A stretch of 20,919 bases of DNA from Colivivens sp963640465. Its GTDB lineage: Bacteria; Bacteroidota; Bacteroidia; Bacteroidales; Bacteroidaceae. The stretch is taken from positions 1-20,919 of the forward strand of contig CAVHYP010000046.1 of assembly GCA_963640465.1 (NCBI GenBank), given 5' to 3'. Positions within the stretch are counted from its first letter, which is position 1, and every line of letters begins with the position of its first letter. Positions 1 to 6,870 of this stretch are shown piece after piece. Both the position numbers and the translations under genes were made by a program. The notes beneath the pieces are model-generated. The model saw nothing but the letters and a program-made list of their open reading frames with translations. It made no database searches and was not told the DNA's origin.

Positions 1-41
1 ATTTTGACATACGTCCCATTTTGATTGTGTTAATTTGCCCA

Positions 42-73
42 CAAAGGTAATCATAGTTATTTGATTGTCCAAA
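42..73 (-). promoter_or_regulatory. Bacteroidota-type promoter firing off the left edge
   Basis: Read on the minus strand, TTTG (73-70), a 20-nt spacer and TACCTTTG (49-42) match the TTTG-N19-20-TAnnTTTG promoter of Bacteroidota. Two in-frame ATG codons follow at 19-17 and 10-8, so a minus-strand gene probably starts here and leaves the window. Only three to six codons of it are visible, so it is not called as a CDS. Confidence 0.6.
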
Positions 74-369
74 TGTGGGTGTCTAAAAACGAGGGAGTAT
101 TATAGTCTTGCATAACCATTCGCATTGGGCAATGAGTACTATTAGCATTTCAGCTCTACCTAATTACAATAAGGAGATTCTGATACAGGCGAGGCTCAAG
201 AGCAAAGCATATCTGTCAATTTGCTATAATAATCCGCCAATTTGTCGTAAATCAACCATTCCTTCAATGTGGCATGGTACTTTGCATTATGATAAGCGAA
301 CGCTTGACAACAAGAGTTCAAAAAACAATAGAAGTATAACAATTAAAATAAGTAAAAAGGAGATTTATT
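74..369 (+). other. Non-coding leader region upstream of hsp20
   Basis: About 296 bases separate the divergent promoter from the hsp20 start. An open frame beginning at 108 runs into hsp20 in a different frame, has no recognisable family and is treated as spurious. The last 60 bases are A-rich and end in AAGGAG (357-362), a clear Shine-Dalgarno sequence 7 nt before the ATG. I found no well-spaced primary promoter and no CIRCE-type inverted repeat. TACTTTGC at 278-285 is a near miss of the -7 box with one base too few. The hsp20 promoter therefore stays unassigned. Confidence 0.4.
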
Positions 370-810
370 ATGAGACAGTTACAAAGAACAAACGGATGGC
401 TTCCAGAAATATTCAATGATTTCTTTGATAACACTTGGATGCCAAAGGCAAACGCAACAGCACCGGCTATCAACGTTTCAGAGAGCGAGAAGAACTACAC
501 AGTAGAATTGGCTGCTCCAGGCATGACGAAAGAGGATTTCAGCGTTGAAATCAACGAGGACAATGACTTGGTGGTCAAAATGGAGAAGAAAGAAGAACAC
601 AACAACGAGCAGAAGGAGCCGAAGGAGAATGTACGCTACTTGCGTCGCGAGTTCGCCTACTCCAAATACCAGCAGACATTGATTCTGCCAGAGGATGTCG
701 ACAAGACCAAGATTGAAGCTAAAGTGGAAAACGGTGTATTGACCGTAACACTACCGAAGGTCGTTATAAAAGAAGAGCCTAAGGCTTCAAGGCAAATCAA
801 GATTGGCTAA
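370..810 (+). CDS. Hsp20/alpha-crystallin family small heat-shock protein
   Basis: This 146-residue cytoplasmic small heat-shock chaperone should hold unfolding proteins in a refoldable state, in ATP-independent oligomers. A short N-terminal arm (about 1-33, including LPEIFNDFFD) precedes the alpha-crystallin domain (about 34-132). That domain carries the family signatures ELAAPGM (47-53) and NGVLTVTLPK near its end. The C-terminal tail contains IKI, the I-x-I motif that docks into a neighbouring subunit. The length is normal for bacterial Hsp20. The start is fixed by a good Shine-Dalgarno sequence, AAGGAG at 357-362. The gene appears monocistronic, with a strong terminator after it. Family assignment is secure. 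Heat induction is expected for the family, but the sequence upstream does not show which sigma factor is used. Confidence 0.95.
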   Translation: MRQLQRTNGWLPEIFNDFFDNTWMPKANATAPAINVSESEKNYTVELAAPGMTKEDFSVEINEDNDLVVKMEKKEEHNNEQKEPKENVRYLRREFAYSKYQQTLILPEDVDKTKIEAKVENGVLTVTLPKVVIKEEPKASRQIKIG

Positions 811-872
811 TACAGCAGAATCCACTGAATAGATATGTTTGAATTGATTTAAAGGTTAATGTTTACTGAAGT

Positions 873-915
873 GAAGGGGAAATACCATCGCAGGATGATA
901 CTTCCCCTTTCTTAT
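873..915 (+). terminator. Rho-independent terminator after hsp20
   Basis: AAGGGGAA (874-881) pairs perfectly with TTCCCCTT (902-909). Inside this, CATC pairs with GATG around a GCAG loop. The hairpin runs into a T-rich stretch (TTTCTTATTCTT). It lies 63 bases after the hsp20 stop codon and before the next promoter. Confidence 0.85.
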
Positions 916-964
916 TCTTCATCTACAAACATGGTTACTAAAACCAGGAATTATCAGCCTTTAT

Positions 965-995
965 TTTGTGTTGTCGGGAAAAAGTACTAACTTTG
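965..995 (+). promoter_or_regulatory. Promoter of the queuosine transporter/queF unit
   Basis: TTTG (965-968), a 19-nt spacer and TAACTTTG (988-995) form an almost ideal Bacteroidota promoter. Transcription should start near 1002, giving a leader of about 100 nt. That is unusually long for this phylum and leaves room for the riboswitch candidate at 1064-1096. Confidence 0.8.
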
Positions 996-1063
996 CAGCC
1001 GTAGTCTTTGGGCATCATCTTCATGCACAGGGATTGCAAATACAAACAACCATCCCCAAGGGG

Positions 1064-1096
1064 GCGTGTGCTTGAACACCACGCTAAAAAAACAAG
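1064..1096 (+). promoter_or_regulatory. Candidate preQ1-I riboswitch (translational)
   Basis: The 33-nt element folds as an H-type pseudoknot. P1 is GCGUG (1064-1068) with CACGC (1080-1084), and the hairpin loop is 11 nt. An A-rich tail, U plus seven A (1085-1092), follows. Its end CAAG (1093-1096) pairs with CUUG (1071-1074) in the loop, forming P2. From what is known of preQ1-I aptamers, the ligand is held by the U just after P1, the C just before the 3' P1 strand and the last A of the tail. All three are present (U1069, C1079, A1092), as is the conserved G closing P2 (G1074). P2 ends 4 nt before the ATG, so ligand binding should hide the ribosome entry site. The downstream gene is a queuosine-precursor transporter. 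The main deviation is G instead of U at the second loop position. Confidence 0.75.
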
Positions 1097-1100
1097 AATT

Positions 1101-1829
1101 ATGAAACAAGCAAAGACTGTAAGCATCTACTTCATGCTGATGGGAATCCTCTTCTGCGTTTGCCTCATCACATCCAATCTCCTCGAAACAAAAGTATTCC
1201 ATCTTTTTGGTCCAATAAACCTCACATGCGGATTTCTCGTGTTCCCCATCTCATACATCCTCAACGACTGCATCGCAGAGGTATGGGGTTACAGAAAGGC
1301 AAGGCTGATTATATGGGCAGGATTTCTGATGAACTTCTTCGTTGTGGCATTGGGCACCATCGCCAGCATACTGCCGCCAATAACAGAGAATGGCGACGAG
1401 GCATTCCGCGAAGTATTTCTCTTTGCACCACAAGTGACTGCCGCCAGTTTTCTGGCATTCATCGTCGGCTCGTTCCTCAACGCCTTGGTCATGAGTAAAA
1501 TGAAACTGGCAGATAGGAATAAGGGACATTTCAACTACTATTTTTCATTGAGGGCAATATTCTCCACCATTGTGGGCGAATGTGCCGACTCAATCATTTT
1601 CTTCCCGTTGGCATTCTATGTCTTCCCGTTGATTTTCTCCGGACAGCCAGCAGTAACAGTGCAGATACTTGTCGGACTAATGCTGACGCAAGTAGTTGCA
1701 AAGACACTGTATGAAGTGATTGCTCTGCCGATAACGATCAAGGTAGTACACATTATAAAACGGCACGAGCAAACTGATACATACGATGAGAATATCTCAT
1801 ACAACGCATTCAAGATTACGGACATTTGA
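1101..1829 (+). CDS. yhhQ: Queuosine precursor transporter, YhhQ (DUF165) family
   Basis: A 242-residue integral inner-membrane protein with about six hydrophobic segments. It belongs to the YhhQ family, whose E. coli member imports the queuosine precursors preQ0 and preQ1. Family features include the first-helix pattern ITSNLLETK followed by FPISYILNDCIAEVWGYRKA (residues about 50-70), with the conserved N-D and E-V-W-G-Y residues, and a later IVGECADSIIFFP motif. I chose the ATG at 1101 because the protein then begins MKQAKTVSIY, as expected for the family. An upstream in-frame ATG at 1008 would add 31 polar residues and would translate through the riboswitch hairpin. queF follows after 72 bases on the same strand. 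The neighbourhood and the leader element independently support the queuosine role. Whether it prefers preQ0 or preQ1 cannot be told from the sequence. Confidence 0.9.
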   Translation: MKQAKTVSIYFMLMGILFCVCLITSNLLETKVFHLFGPINLTCGFLVFPISYILNDCIAEVWGYRKARLIIWAGFLMNFFVVALGTIASILPPITENGDEAFREVFLFAPQVTAASFLAFIVGSFLNALVMSKMKLADRNKGHFNYYFSLRAIFSTIVGECADSIIFFPLAFYVFPLIFSGQPAVTVQILVGLMLTQVVAKTLYEVIALPITIKVVHIIKRHEQTDTYDENISYNAFKITDI

Positions 1830-1839
1830 TTACACACAA

Positions 1840-1882
1840 AGCTGTCGCTAAAAAAGATGTTTAGCAGAATTTAGTGCCAGCT
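1840..1882 (+). other. Overlapping hairpins between yhhQ and queF
   Basis: AGCTGTCGCTAAA (1840-1852) pairs with TTTAGTGCCAGCT (1870-1882) with one G-U pair and one mismatch. The inner GCTAAA (1847-1852) can instead pair perfectly with TTTAGC (1860-1865). The two structures share the GCTAAA strand and exclude one another. The hairpin is followed by A residues, not U, so it is not a normal terminator for the plus strand. It may set the level of queF relative to yhhQ; this is inference. Confidence 0.35.
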
Positions 1883-1901
1883 GCAAAAAAAAGATATAAC
1901 T

Positions 1902-2384
1902 ATGGACAGAGAGAAAGAAGGACTGAAGTCACTCGGAAAGAAGACTGAATACAAGATGGACTATGCACCCGAGGTGTTGGAGAGTTTCGAAAACAAGCAC
2001 AAAGATAATGATTACTGGGTGCAATTCAACTGCCCGGAATTCACAAGCCTATGCCCCATCACCGGCCAACCCGACTTTGCCGAAATCAGAATCAGTTATC
2101 TGCCCGACCAGCGCATGGTGGAAAGCAAGAGTCTGAAGCTCTATCTCTTCAGTTTCCGCAACCACGGCGACTTCCATGAGGACTGCGTCAATATAATAAT
2201 GAAAGACTTGATACGGCTGATGGACCCGAAATACATTGAGGTGACTGGATTTTTCACCCCACGTGGAGGCATTTCTATCTATCCCTATGCCAACTACGGA
2301 CGTCCAGGAACTGAATACGAAAAACTAGCACGCTACCGCATGATGAACCACGGACTTACGACCAACGTGCAGACCAATCACTAA
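1902..2384 (+). CDS. queF: NADPH-dependent 7-cyano-7-deazaguanine reductase QueF (type I)
   Basis: QueF reduces the nitrile of preQ0 to the amine of preQ1 with two NADPH, late in queuosine precursor synthesis in the cytoplasm. The 160-residue length is that of the short, single-module type I enzyme, not the two-module E. coli form. The thioimide-forming cysteine is Cys51 in FTSLCPITGQPDFAEI, with the proton-donor Asp at 58. The QueF signature ESKSLKLYLFSFRNHGDFHE spans 74-93, including the substrate-binding Glu and the NADPH-side lysines. All catalytic residues are intact. No Shine-Dalgarno sequence is visible before the ATG, only an A-rich stretch, as is usual in Bacteroidota. The gene shares the promoter at 965-995 with yhhQ, and its product, preQ1, is the presumed ligand of the riboswitch at the head of the transcript. 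Confidence 0.96.
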   Translation: MDREKEGLKSLGKKTEYKMDYAPEVLESFENKHKDNDYWVQFNCPEFTSLCPITGQPDFAEIRISYLPDQRMVESKSLKLYLFSFRNHGDFHEDCVNIIMKDLIRLMDPKYIEVTGFFTPRGGISIYPYANYGRPGTEYEKLARYRMMNHGLTTNVQTNH

Positions 2385-2398
2385 ACCCAGACAGCACG

Positions 2399-3337
2399 TC
2401 AAGGCTTGAGCCCGATAATCCCAACTATCTGTTCAAGTTGCTGGGCAAGGGTCAGTTTGTCGACATCAATCCAATGTATATCGTCATCATGGGCAAACCA
2501 TGTCATCTGCTTCTTGGCATACACACGCGTGTTCTTCTTTAGCCGTGCCACAGCCATATCCAGTTGCCACTCACCCTCAATCACCTTGAACAATTCCTTA
2601 TAGCCAACAGTATTCAGGGAGTTGAGTTCACGTTTAGGATACAAGCGCAGCGCCTCATCCATCAATCCATCACGCATCATCTGGTCGACACGTTCGTTTA
2701 TCCGTGCAAATAGATTATCACGTTCCCTGCGCAGACCTATCTTCACTATACGGAACGGACGTTGCTTCATGGTATTCTTTCTGAATGAAGTGTAAGTTTG
2801 TCCGGTCTGATAGCAGATTTCGAGTGCATGCACCACACGTTTCGGATTCTTCGTATCCACCACCTTGTAGTATTCAGGGTCGAGCAGACGGAGTTCACCG
2901 CACAATACATCAAGTCCTACAATCTCCAGGCGTTTCTTCATGACATCTCGCACTTCGGGCTTTATGGTCGGAATATCATCGATGCCCCTGGTCACTGCAT
3001 CTATATACATCATGCTACCTCCAGCCATCAAGACATATCGTCCTTTGCCAAACTGCGCATCAATCAGTTTCAGTGCATCTTGTTCATACTGCGCTGCGCT
3101 GTAGTATTGTTCCAAAGGCAGCACGTCGATAAAATGATGCATCACACCCTGCATGCTTTCCGCCGAAGGTTTGGCTGTACCGATTGTTATGTCTTTATAT
3201 ATCTGCCGGGAGTCAGCAGAAATCACATCACACGACAAGAGCTTAGCAAGTGAAATGCTAAGCTCTGTCTTTCCCACCGCTGTTGGTCCAAGCAAAACCA
3301 CCAGCGTATTTTGTCTTGAATCAGTCACCGGAGTCAT
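2399..3337 (-). CDS. miaA: tRNA dimethylallyltransferase MiaA
   Basis: MiaA transfers the dimethylallyl group from DMAPP to N6 of A37 in tRNAs that read codons starting with U. The 312-residue protein has the P-loop GPTAVGKT (17-24) and the DSRQIYKDITIGTAKP block (42-57), whose Asp is the catalytic residue. It also has AGGSMMYIDAVTRGIDDIP, which corresponds to the GGT-x-LY substrate-binding region. A C-terminal helical part ends with KKQMTWF, the motif facing the anticodon loop. The length matches bacterial MiaA, and there is no zinc-finger extension. It starts 2 bases after the stop codon of the upstream pRiA4b-like gene, so translation is probably coupled, and it is the last gene of the lpx operon. 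It converges on queF with only 14 bases between the stop codons. No terminator hairpin was recognised there. Confidence 0.97.
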   Translation of the reverse strand: MTPVTDSRQNTLVVLLGPTAVGKTELSISLAKLLSCDVISADSRQIYKDITIGTAKPSAESMQGVMHHFIDVLPLEQYYSAAQYEQDALKLIDAQFGKGRYVLMAGGSMMYIDAVTRGIDDIPTIKPEVRDVMKKRLEIVGLDVLCGELRLLDPEYYKVVDTKNPKRVVHALEICYQTGQTYTSFRKNTMKQRPFRIVKIGLRRERDNLFARINERVDQMMRDGLMDEALRLYPKRELNSLNTVGYKELFKVIEGEWQLDMAVARLKKNTRVYAKKQMTWFAHDDDIHWIDVDKLTLAQQLEQIVGIIGLKP

Positions 3338-3339
3338 TC

Positions 3340-3888
3340 TTATTCGTAAGGATTGCCGTCACTGATTTCAAGTCCCTCCACATCCAGTTCCTCGTCATCG
3401 ATTCCGTCGCCGAACATATCATCGTCCATGTCTGTATCGTTGTTTGCAGGAACAGGATTGCGTGAAAGTAATTCATCGAAGTCTATTGTCTGTTGCGGTG
3501 CCTTTCCCAACTTGCGCGTCACCTTCGCTTCTTTCAGATGTTTGCCGGTGACAATCTCTGCCACCTCAATGAAGAAGCAGCGCTCGGCAAGAGGATCGAA
3601 GGTATAGAGGAGATGTTGTTTCTCTTCATCGATGAACTCGCCGAGTGGGGTGTCAGCCATCACATACGAATCCTCGTCGCTGTCGGTATCCATTTCCTCA
3701 AGGGTTATCTCCTGGCGTTTCTCCCATCCGTTCTCACAAATAGTGAAGAAAGTGAGCTGGTCATTCTTATAGCCACAGGAGTCAAGGATTGCCTTATGGA
3801 AATCCAGAAATGTAGCATCCGAGTCAAGTTGGATTTCCCTCATGAAGTCTTCCACCTCGTCTGAGATAAGAATAAATCTAAAAATCAT
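3340..3888 (-). CDS. Plasmid pRiA4b ORF-3-like protein, function unknown
   Basis: This 182-residue protein resembles the plasmid pRiA4b ORF-3 family (also called IS1096 passenger/TnpR-like). It shows the opening FRFILISDEVEDFMREIQLDSDATFLDFH, quoted here only in part as key positions, then CGYKNDQLTFF (about 38-48). Further on come TPLGEFID, LLYTFDPLAERCFFIEV and the ADTPLG-type loop that define the fold. The C-terminal third is very acidic, with MDDDMFGDGIDDEELD near residues 153-168. No catalytic motif is visible and the family has no settled function. It sits between lpxA (12 bases upstream) and miaA (2 bases downstream), so it is co-transcribed with lipid A genes. Despite the family name, nothing here suggests a mobile element. 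Family call is fairly sure; role is unknown. Confidence 0.75.
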   Translation of the reverse strand: MIFRFILISDEVEDFMREIQLDSDATFLDFHKAILDSCGYKNDQLTFFTICENGWEKRQEITLEEMDTDSDEDSYVMADTPLGEFIDEEKQHLLYTFDPLAERCFFIEVAEIVTGKHLKEAKVTRKLGKAPQQTIDFDELLSRNPVPANNDTDMDDDMFGDGIDDEELDVEGLEISDGNPYE

Positions 3889-3900
3889 ATTATTCCGATT

Positions 3901-4674
3901 TTAACGAATAATTCCACGACGTGATGTAGCCACGAAGTCAACGATATACTCAACTTCCGGTCCCATGGTGATTGTCTCACGAATCTGTTCGAGTGCCTCT
4001 GAAATCTTCAGGTTGCTATTGTATATAATACGATAAGCATTGTGAATATCGTTGATCAGTTCTGCAGAGAAATTTCTGCGGCGCAGTCCCACGATATTCA
4101 AGCCGCAGTATGCAACCGGTTCGCGTGCGGCAATCACAAACGGAGGGATGTCCATGCTGGTGCGTGTACCGCCCTGAATCATGGTGTAACCACCGATGCG
4201 GCAGAACTGGTGTACAAGCACTGTTGCACTGAGTATGGCATTGTCGTCCACTTTCACCTCACCGGCCAGTTTGGTAGAGTTTCCCATTATGATATTGCTG
4301 CCAAACTCGCAGTCATGGGCAATATGGGCATTCTCCATGATGAGGTTGTTGTTTCCCACAAGAGTAGTGCCCTTGCTGGCTGTTCCTCTGTGTATAGTCA
4401 CATTCTCGCGTATGCGGTTATTGTCGCCGATTACTACGGTAGACTCTTCGCCCTTGAACTTCAGGTCTTGTGGAATGGCACCGATCACTGCACCCGGAAA
4501 CACGAGGTTTCCGTTGCCCATCTTTGTTCCTTTCAACAGAGTGACACTGTTCATCAACTCATTGTTGTCGCCTATTTCCACTCCTTTGTCTATGAAGCAG
4601 AACGGACCTATCGTACACCCCTCACCTATTTTTGCTTCAGGGTCAATAAATGCTAAAGGACTTATTTTCGACAT
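3901..4674 (-). CDS. lpxA: Acyl-ACP:UDP-GlcNAc O-acyltransferase LpxA
   Basis: LpxA adds a 3-hydroxyacyl chain from ACP to the 3-OH of UDP-GlcNAc, the first and reversible step of lipid A synthesis. The 257-residue protein is a left-handed beta-helix made of hexapeptide repeats (about 5-185, such as IGEGCTIG and IGDNNEL) followed by a helical C-terminal domain. The catalytic His is H120 in NAHIAHDC, and H155 lies in VHQFCRIGG. The IPQDLKFKGEES segment (67-78) is the usual LpxA insertion. The C-terminal end (IVDFVATSRRGIIR) is normal for Bacteroidota. It follows lpxC after 12 bases in the same operon. Lipid A of this phylum often carries longer or branched acyl chains, but the chain length used by this enzyme cannot be read from sequence alone. 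Confidence 0.97.
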   Translation of the reverse strand: MSKISPLAFIDPEAKIGEGCTIGPFCFIDKGVEIGDNNELMNSVTLLKGTKMGNGNLVFPGAVIGAIPQDLKFKGEESTVVIGDNNRIRENVTIHRGTASKGTTLVGNNNLIMENAHIAHDCEFGSNIIMGNSTKLAGEVKVDDNAILSATVLVHQFCRIGGYTMIQGGTRTSMDIPPFVIAAREPVAYCGLNIVGLRRRNFSAELINDIHNAYRIIYNSNLKISEALEQIRETITMGPEVEYIVDFVATSRRGIIR

Positions 4675-4686
4675 TTGATATCTTGT

Positions 4687-5601
4687 TTAGTTCTGTTTGT
4701 TGATTTCTGCCTTGATGGCTCTTGCCACCTTATTATTTATAGTGTGTCCCGGACGCAGAGCCGTCACCTTGGCTTTCAATGGAACGCCCACAAGCGCAAG
4801 GTCACCAATTATGTCCAGAAGTTTATGGCGTGCCATCTCGTTTTGCCACGTAAGCGGTTTCCGGTTCAAGAAGCCTAGTTTGGTCGCATCCATATGAGGT
4901 ACTCCCATCTCGTCTGCAATAGAGTCGAGTTTCTCCTGCGGCAACTCATTCTCATAAATGACAATGGCATTGTCCAGGTCCCCACCCTTTATGTAGCCGA
5001 GTTCAAACAAAGGCTGGATGTCTCTCACGAACACAAAAGTTCTAGCTGATGCGATCTCCGCAGGGAAGTCCTTGACATCATCAAGAGTTGCCGACTGACT
5101 CTCCAGCATCTTCGACTGGAATGCGATAGTTATGTCGAACGACAGATGGTCGCACGGACTGATGACTATATGTTCGCCACGGTCACCGTCGATTACTATC
5201 TCATGGTCAACACTGAAGTATTTCTTTTCTGCATTCTGCTCTGCCAATCCCACTTTCCGTATTTCCTCTATGAATATCTCAGCACTTCCATCGAGTATCG
5301 GCATCTCAGCACCGTCAAGTTCAATCTTGCAATTGTCCACACCCGATGCATAAAGTGCTGCCATCGCATGCTCGATGGTACTGACCTTTGCCTCGCCTCC
5401 TCCAACAACAGTTCCTCGGGTGGTCTCCACCACATTCTCCGATGTACACTCGATGACTGGTTGTCCTTCCATGTCCATACGCACAATCTTGTATCCGTAG
5501 TTCTCAGGTGCAGGGCAGAACCGTGCTGTTATGATTTTTCCTGTATGCAGACCTTTACTCTTTACTGTAAAGCAATCCTTCAGGGTCAATTGTTTTTCCA
5601 T
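4687..5601 (-). CDS. lpxC: UDP-3-O-acyl-GlcNAc deacetylase LpxC, without FabZ domain
   Basis: LpxC is the zinc amidase that removes the acetyl group from UDP-3-O-acyl-GlcNAc, the committed step of lipid A synthesis. Zinc ligands and catalytic residues are all visible: E77-H78 in STIEHAMAAL, H259 and D263 in RHKLLDIIGDL, and H286 in PGHTINNK. The GAEMPILDGSA block (97-107) is also typical. The protein is 304 residues and stops a few residues after the PGHTINN motif. In many Bacteroidota LpxC is fused to the dehydratase FabZ and is about 460 residues long. Here the FabZ half is absent, and lpxA starts only 12 bases after the stop codon. The start is in the tail of lpxD, with a 16-base overlap, suggesting coupled translation. 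Confidence 0.96.
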   Translation of the reverse strand: MEKQLTLKDCFTVKSKGLHTGKIITARFCPAPENYGYKIVRMDMEGQPVIECTSENVVETTRGTVVGGGEAKVSTIEHAMAALYASGVDNCKIELDGAEMPILDGSAEIFIEEIRKVGLAEQNAEKKYFSVDHEIVIDGDRGEHIVISPCDHLSFDITIAFQSKMLESQSATLDDVKDFPAEIASARTFVFVRDIQPLFELGYIKGGDLDNAIVIYENELPQEKLDSIADEMGVPHMDATKLGFLNRKPLTWQNEMARHKLLDIIGDLALVGVPLKAKVTALRPGHTINNKVARAIKAEINKQN

Positions 5602-6641
5602 AGTTGTTTTTTTAGTTCTTCAATTTCCCGTTGTAGTTCATTCATCTTGTTCACCATCTCTGGCAAGTTCTTGTATGCCACTGAACTCTTGGCAAAGTTA
5701 TGGTGCTCGATGGCTGGAGTTCCCATTACAGTGCAGTTTCCCTTTCTGACTTTTGCACCGCCATGAATGCCCGACTGTGCTCCGGCATAGACCTTGTCAC
5801 CAAGAGTTATGTGACCGGCAACACCCACTTGTCCGCCAAGCATACACCACTCTCCTATCTTGCAACTGCCTGCCACACCCACCTGGGCTGACATCACAGT
5901 ATGGCTGCCCACTTCCACATTGTGGGCTATCTGAATGAGGTTGTCCAGTTTCACTCCGCTGTGCACGATTGTTGTTCCCATTGTAGAGCGATCCACACAC
6001 GTGTTTGCACCAATCTCCACATTGTCTTCGATTGTGACAATACCAATCTGCGGAATCTTCTCGTAGCCGTTGGCAGTAGGAGCAAAACCGAATCCGTCGG
6101 CTCCGATCACACATCCAGCATGAAGAATGCAGTTTGCGCCAATCTTACACCCATGATAAATCACGGCATTGCTGTATATGACTGTGTCCTTGCCTACTGA
6201 AGCATGACTGCCGACAGTCACATGAGGATAGAGCTCCACCCCATCGCCTATCTCGGCTCCGTCTTCCACCACCACGAAAGGTGCAATATACACGTTCTCG
6301 CCTATCTTTGCAGTCTCAGCCACAAAAGCCATCGGACTGATACCCCTTGGCTTCGTCTTCATAGATTCATAGAGCTGAAGCAACTTGCTGACTGCCTCAT
6401 AAGCGTTCTTCACACGAATCAAAGTAGCTTTCACCGATTGCACTGGCTTGAAATCATCATTCACCAGTACCACCGACGACAGAGTCTCATATATATAATG
6501 TTCGTAATGAGGATTGGCAAGAAACGAAATGGCTCCCGGTACACCCTCCTCTATCTTCGCGAAATTGTTTATCACAGCATTTGCATCGCCTTCAATCTGA
6601 CCGTCGATGTATGCCGCAACCTGTTGTGCAGTAAATTCCAT
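5586..6641 (-). CDS. lpxD: UDP-3-O-acylglucosamine N-acyltransferase LpxD
   Basis: LpxD adds the second 3-hydroxyacyl chain, to the amine left by LpxC, the third step of lipid A synthesis. The 351-residue protein has the N-terminal uridine-binding domain (1-100, beginning MEFTAQQVAAYIDG and including GAISFLANPHY). A hexapeptide-repeat beta-helix follows (about 100-320) with the catalytic His H240 in QIAHNVEVG. A short C-terminal helix (MNELQREIEELKKQ) would form the trimer bundle. I chose the ATG at 6641. An ATG at 6755 is in frame but would add 38 residues with no family match, and it lies upstream of the promoter -7 box (6672-6665). The 3' end overlaps lpxC by 16 bases. It is the first gene of the lpx-miaA operon. 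Confidence 0.95.
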   Translation of the reverse strand: MEFTAQQVAAYIDGQIEGDANAVINNFAKIEEGVPGAISFLANPHYEHYIYETLSSVVLVNDDFKPVQSVKATLIRVKNAYEAVSKLLQLYESMKTKPRGISPMAFVAETAKIGENVYIAPFVVVEDGAEIGDGVELYPHVTVGSHASVGKDTVIYSNAVIYHGCKIGANCILHAGCVIGADGFGFAPTANGYEKIPQIGIVTIEDNVEIGANTCVDRSTMGTTIVHSGVKLDNLIQIAHNVEVGSHTVMSAQVGVAGSCKIGEWCMLGGQVGVAGHITLGDKVYAGAQSGIHGGAKVRKGNCTVMGTPAIEHHNFAKSSVAYKNLPEMVNKMNELQREIEELKKQLWKNN

Positions 6642-6664
6642 ATTTATACTTTTACTATCGTGTG

Positions 6665-6672
6665 CAAAGTTA
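6665..6672 (-). promoter_or_regulatory. -7 box of the lpxD-miaA operon promoter
   Basis: On the minus strand TAACTTTG (6672-6665), followed by C, is a full match to the TAnnTTTG box. It lies 23 bases before the lpxD start, so the leader is very short. No clear TTTG is found 19-20 nt upstream, only GGTTTCC, so the -33 element is weak. It is divergent from the GH128 promoter at 6777-6807. Confidence 0.6.
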
Positions 6673-6776
6673 CATAAAAAAAAGGAAACCGCAGTTACTA
6701 ACCGCCCATTTTTATAATAAACTGCCCCAAAACCCCTGTTTTGAGAAAAAAGCATACAGATAAAACGAAGTTAGTA

Positions 6777-6807
6777 TTTGTCATCACAAAATTTATTGTT
6801 ACTTTTG
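6777..6807 (+). promoter_or_regulatory. Promoter of the GH128-dockerin gene
   Basis: TTTG (6777-6780), a 19-nt spacer and TACTTTTG (6800-6807) match the Bacteroidota consensus exactly. Transcription should start near 6814, giving a leader of about 57 nt. Confidence 0.8.
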
Positions 6808-6870
6808 CATCGGCAATAAAAAAGCTAAGAACTTACTGATTCAACAACTATTCAATAATAGGCTCAACAC

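Noticed and set aside
272..288. Sigma-54-like site TGGCATGGTACTTTGCA before hsp20
   Set aside because: The GG and GC cores are 11 bases apart instead of 10, and sigma-54 is strict about this spacing; it is also about 80 bases from the start codon with no activator site seen.
304..340. TTGACA and TATAAC as an E. coli-type promoter for hsp20
   Set aside because: The spacer is 25 bases, far from 17, and the rest of the window uses the Bacteroidota promoter form.
108..419. 103-codon open frame overlapping the hsp20 start
   Set aside because: No family resemblance, no ribosome binding site, and it runs across the Shine-Dalgarno and start of hsp20 in another frame.
1864..1902. A second preQ1-I riboswitch directly before queF
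   Set aside because: GCAG/CTGC with an A-rich tail looks similar, but the loop is 13 nt, the tail before the possible pairing partner CUA is about 15 nt, and the ligand-contact bases do not line up.
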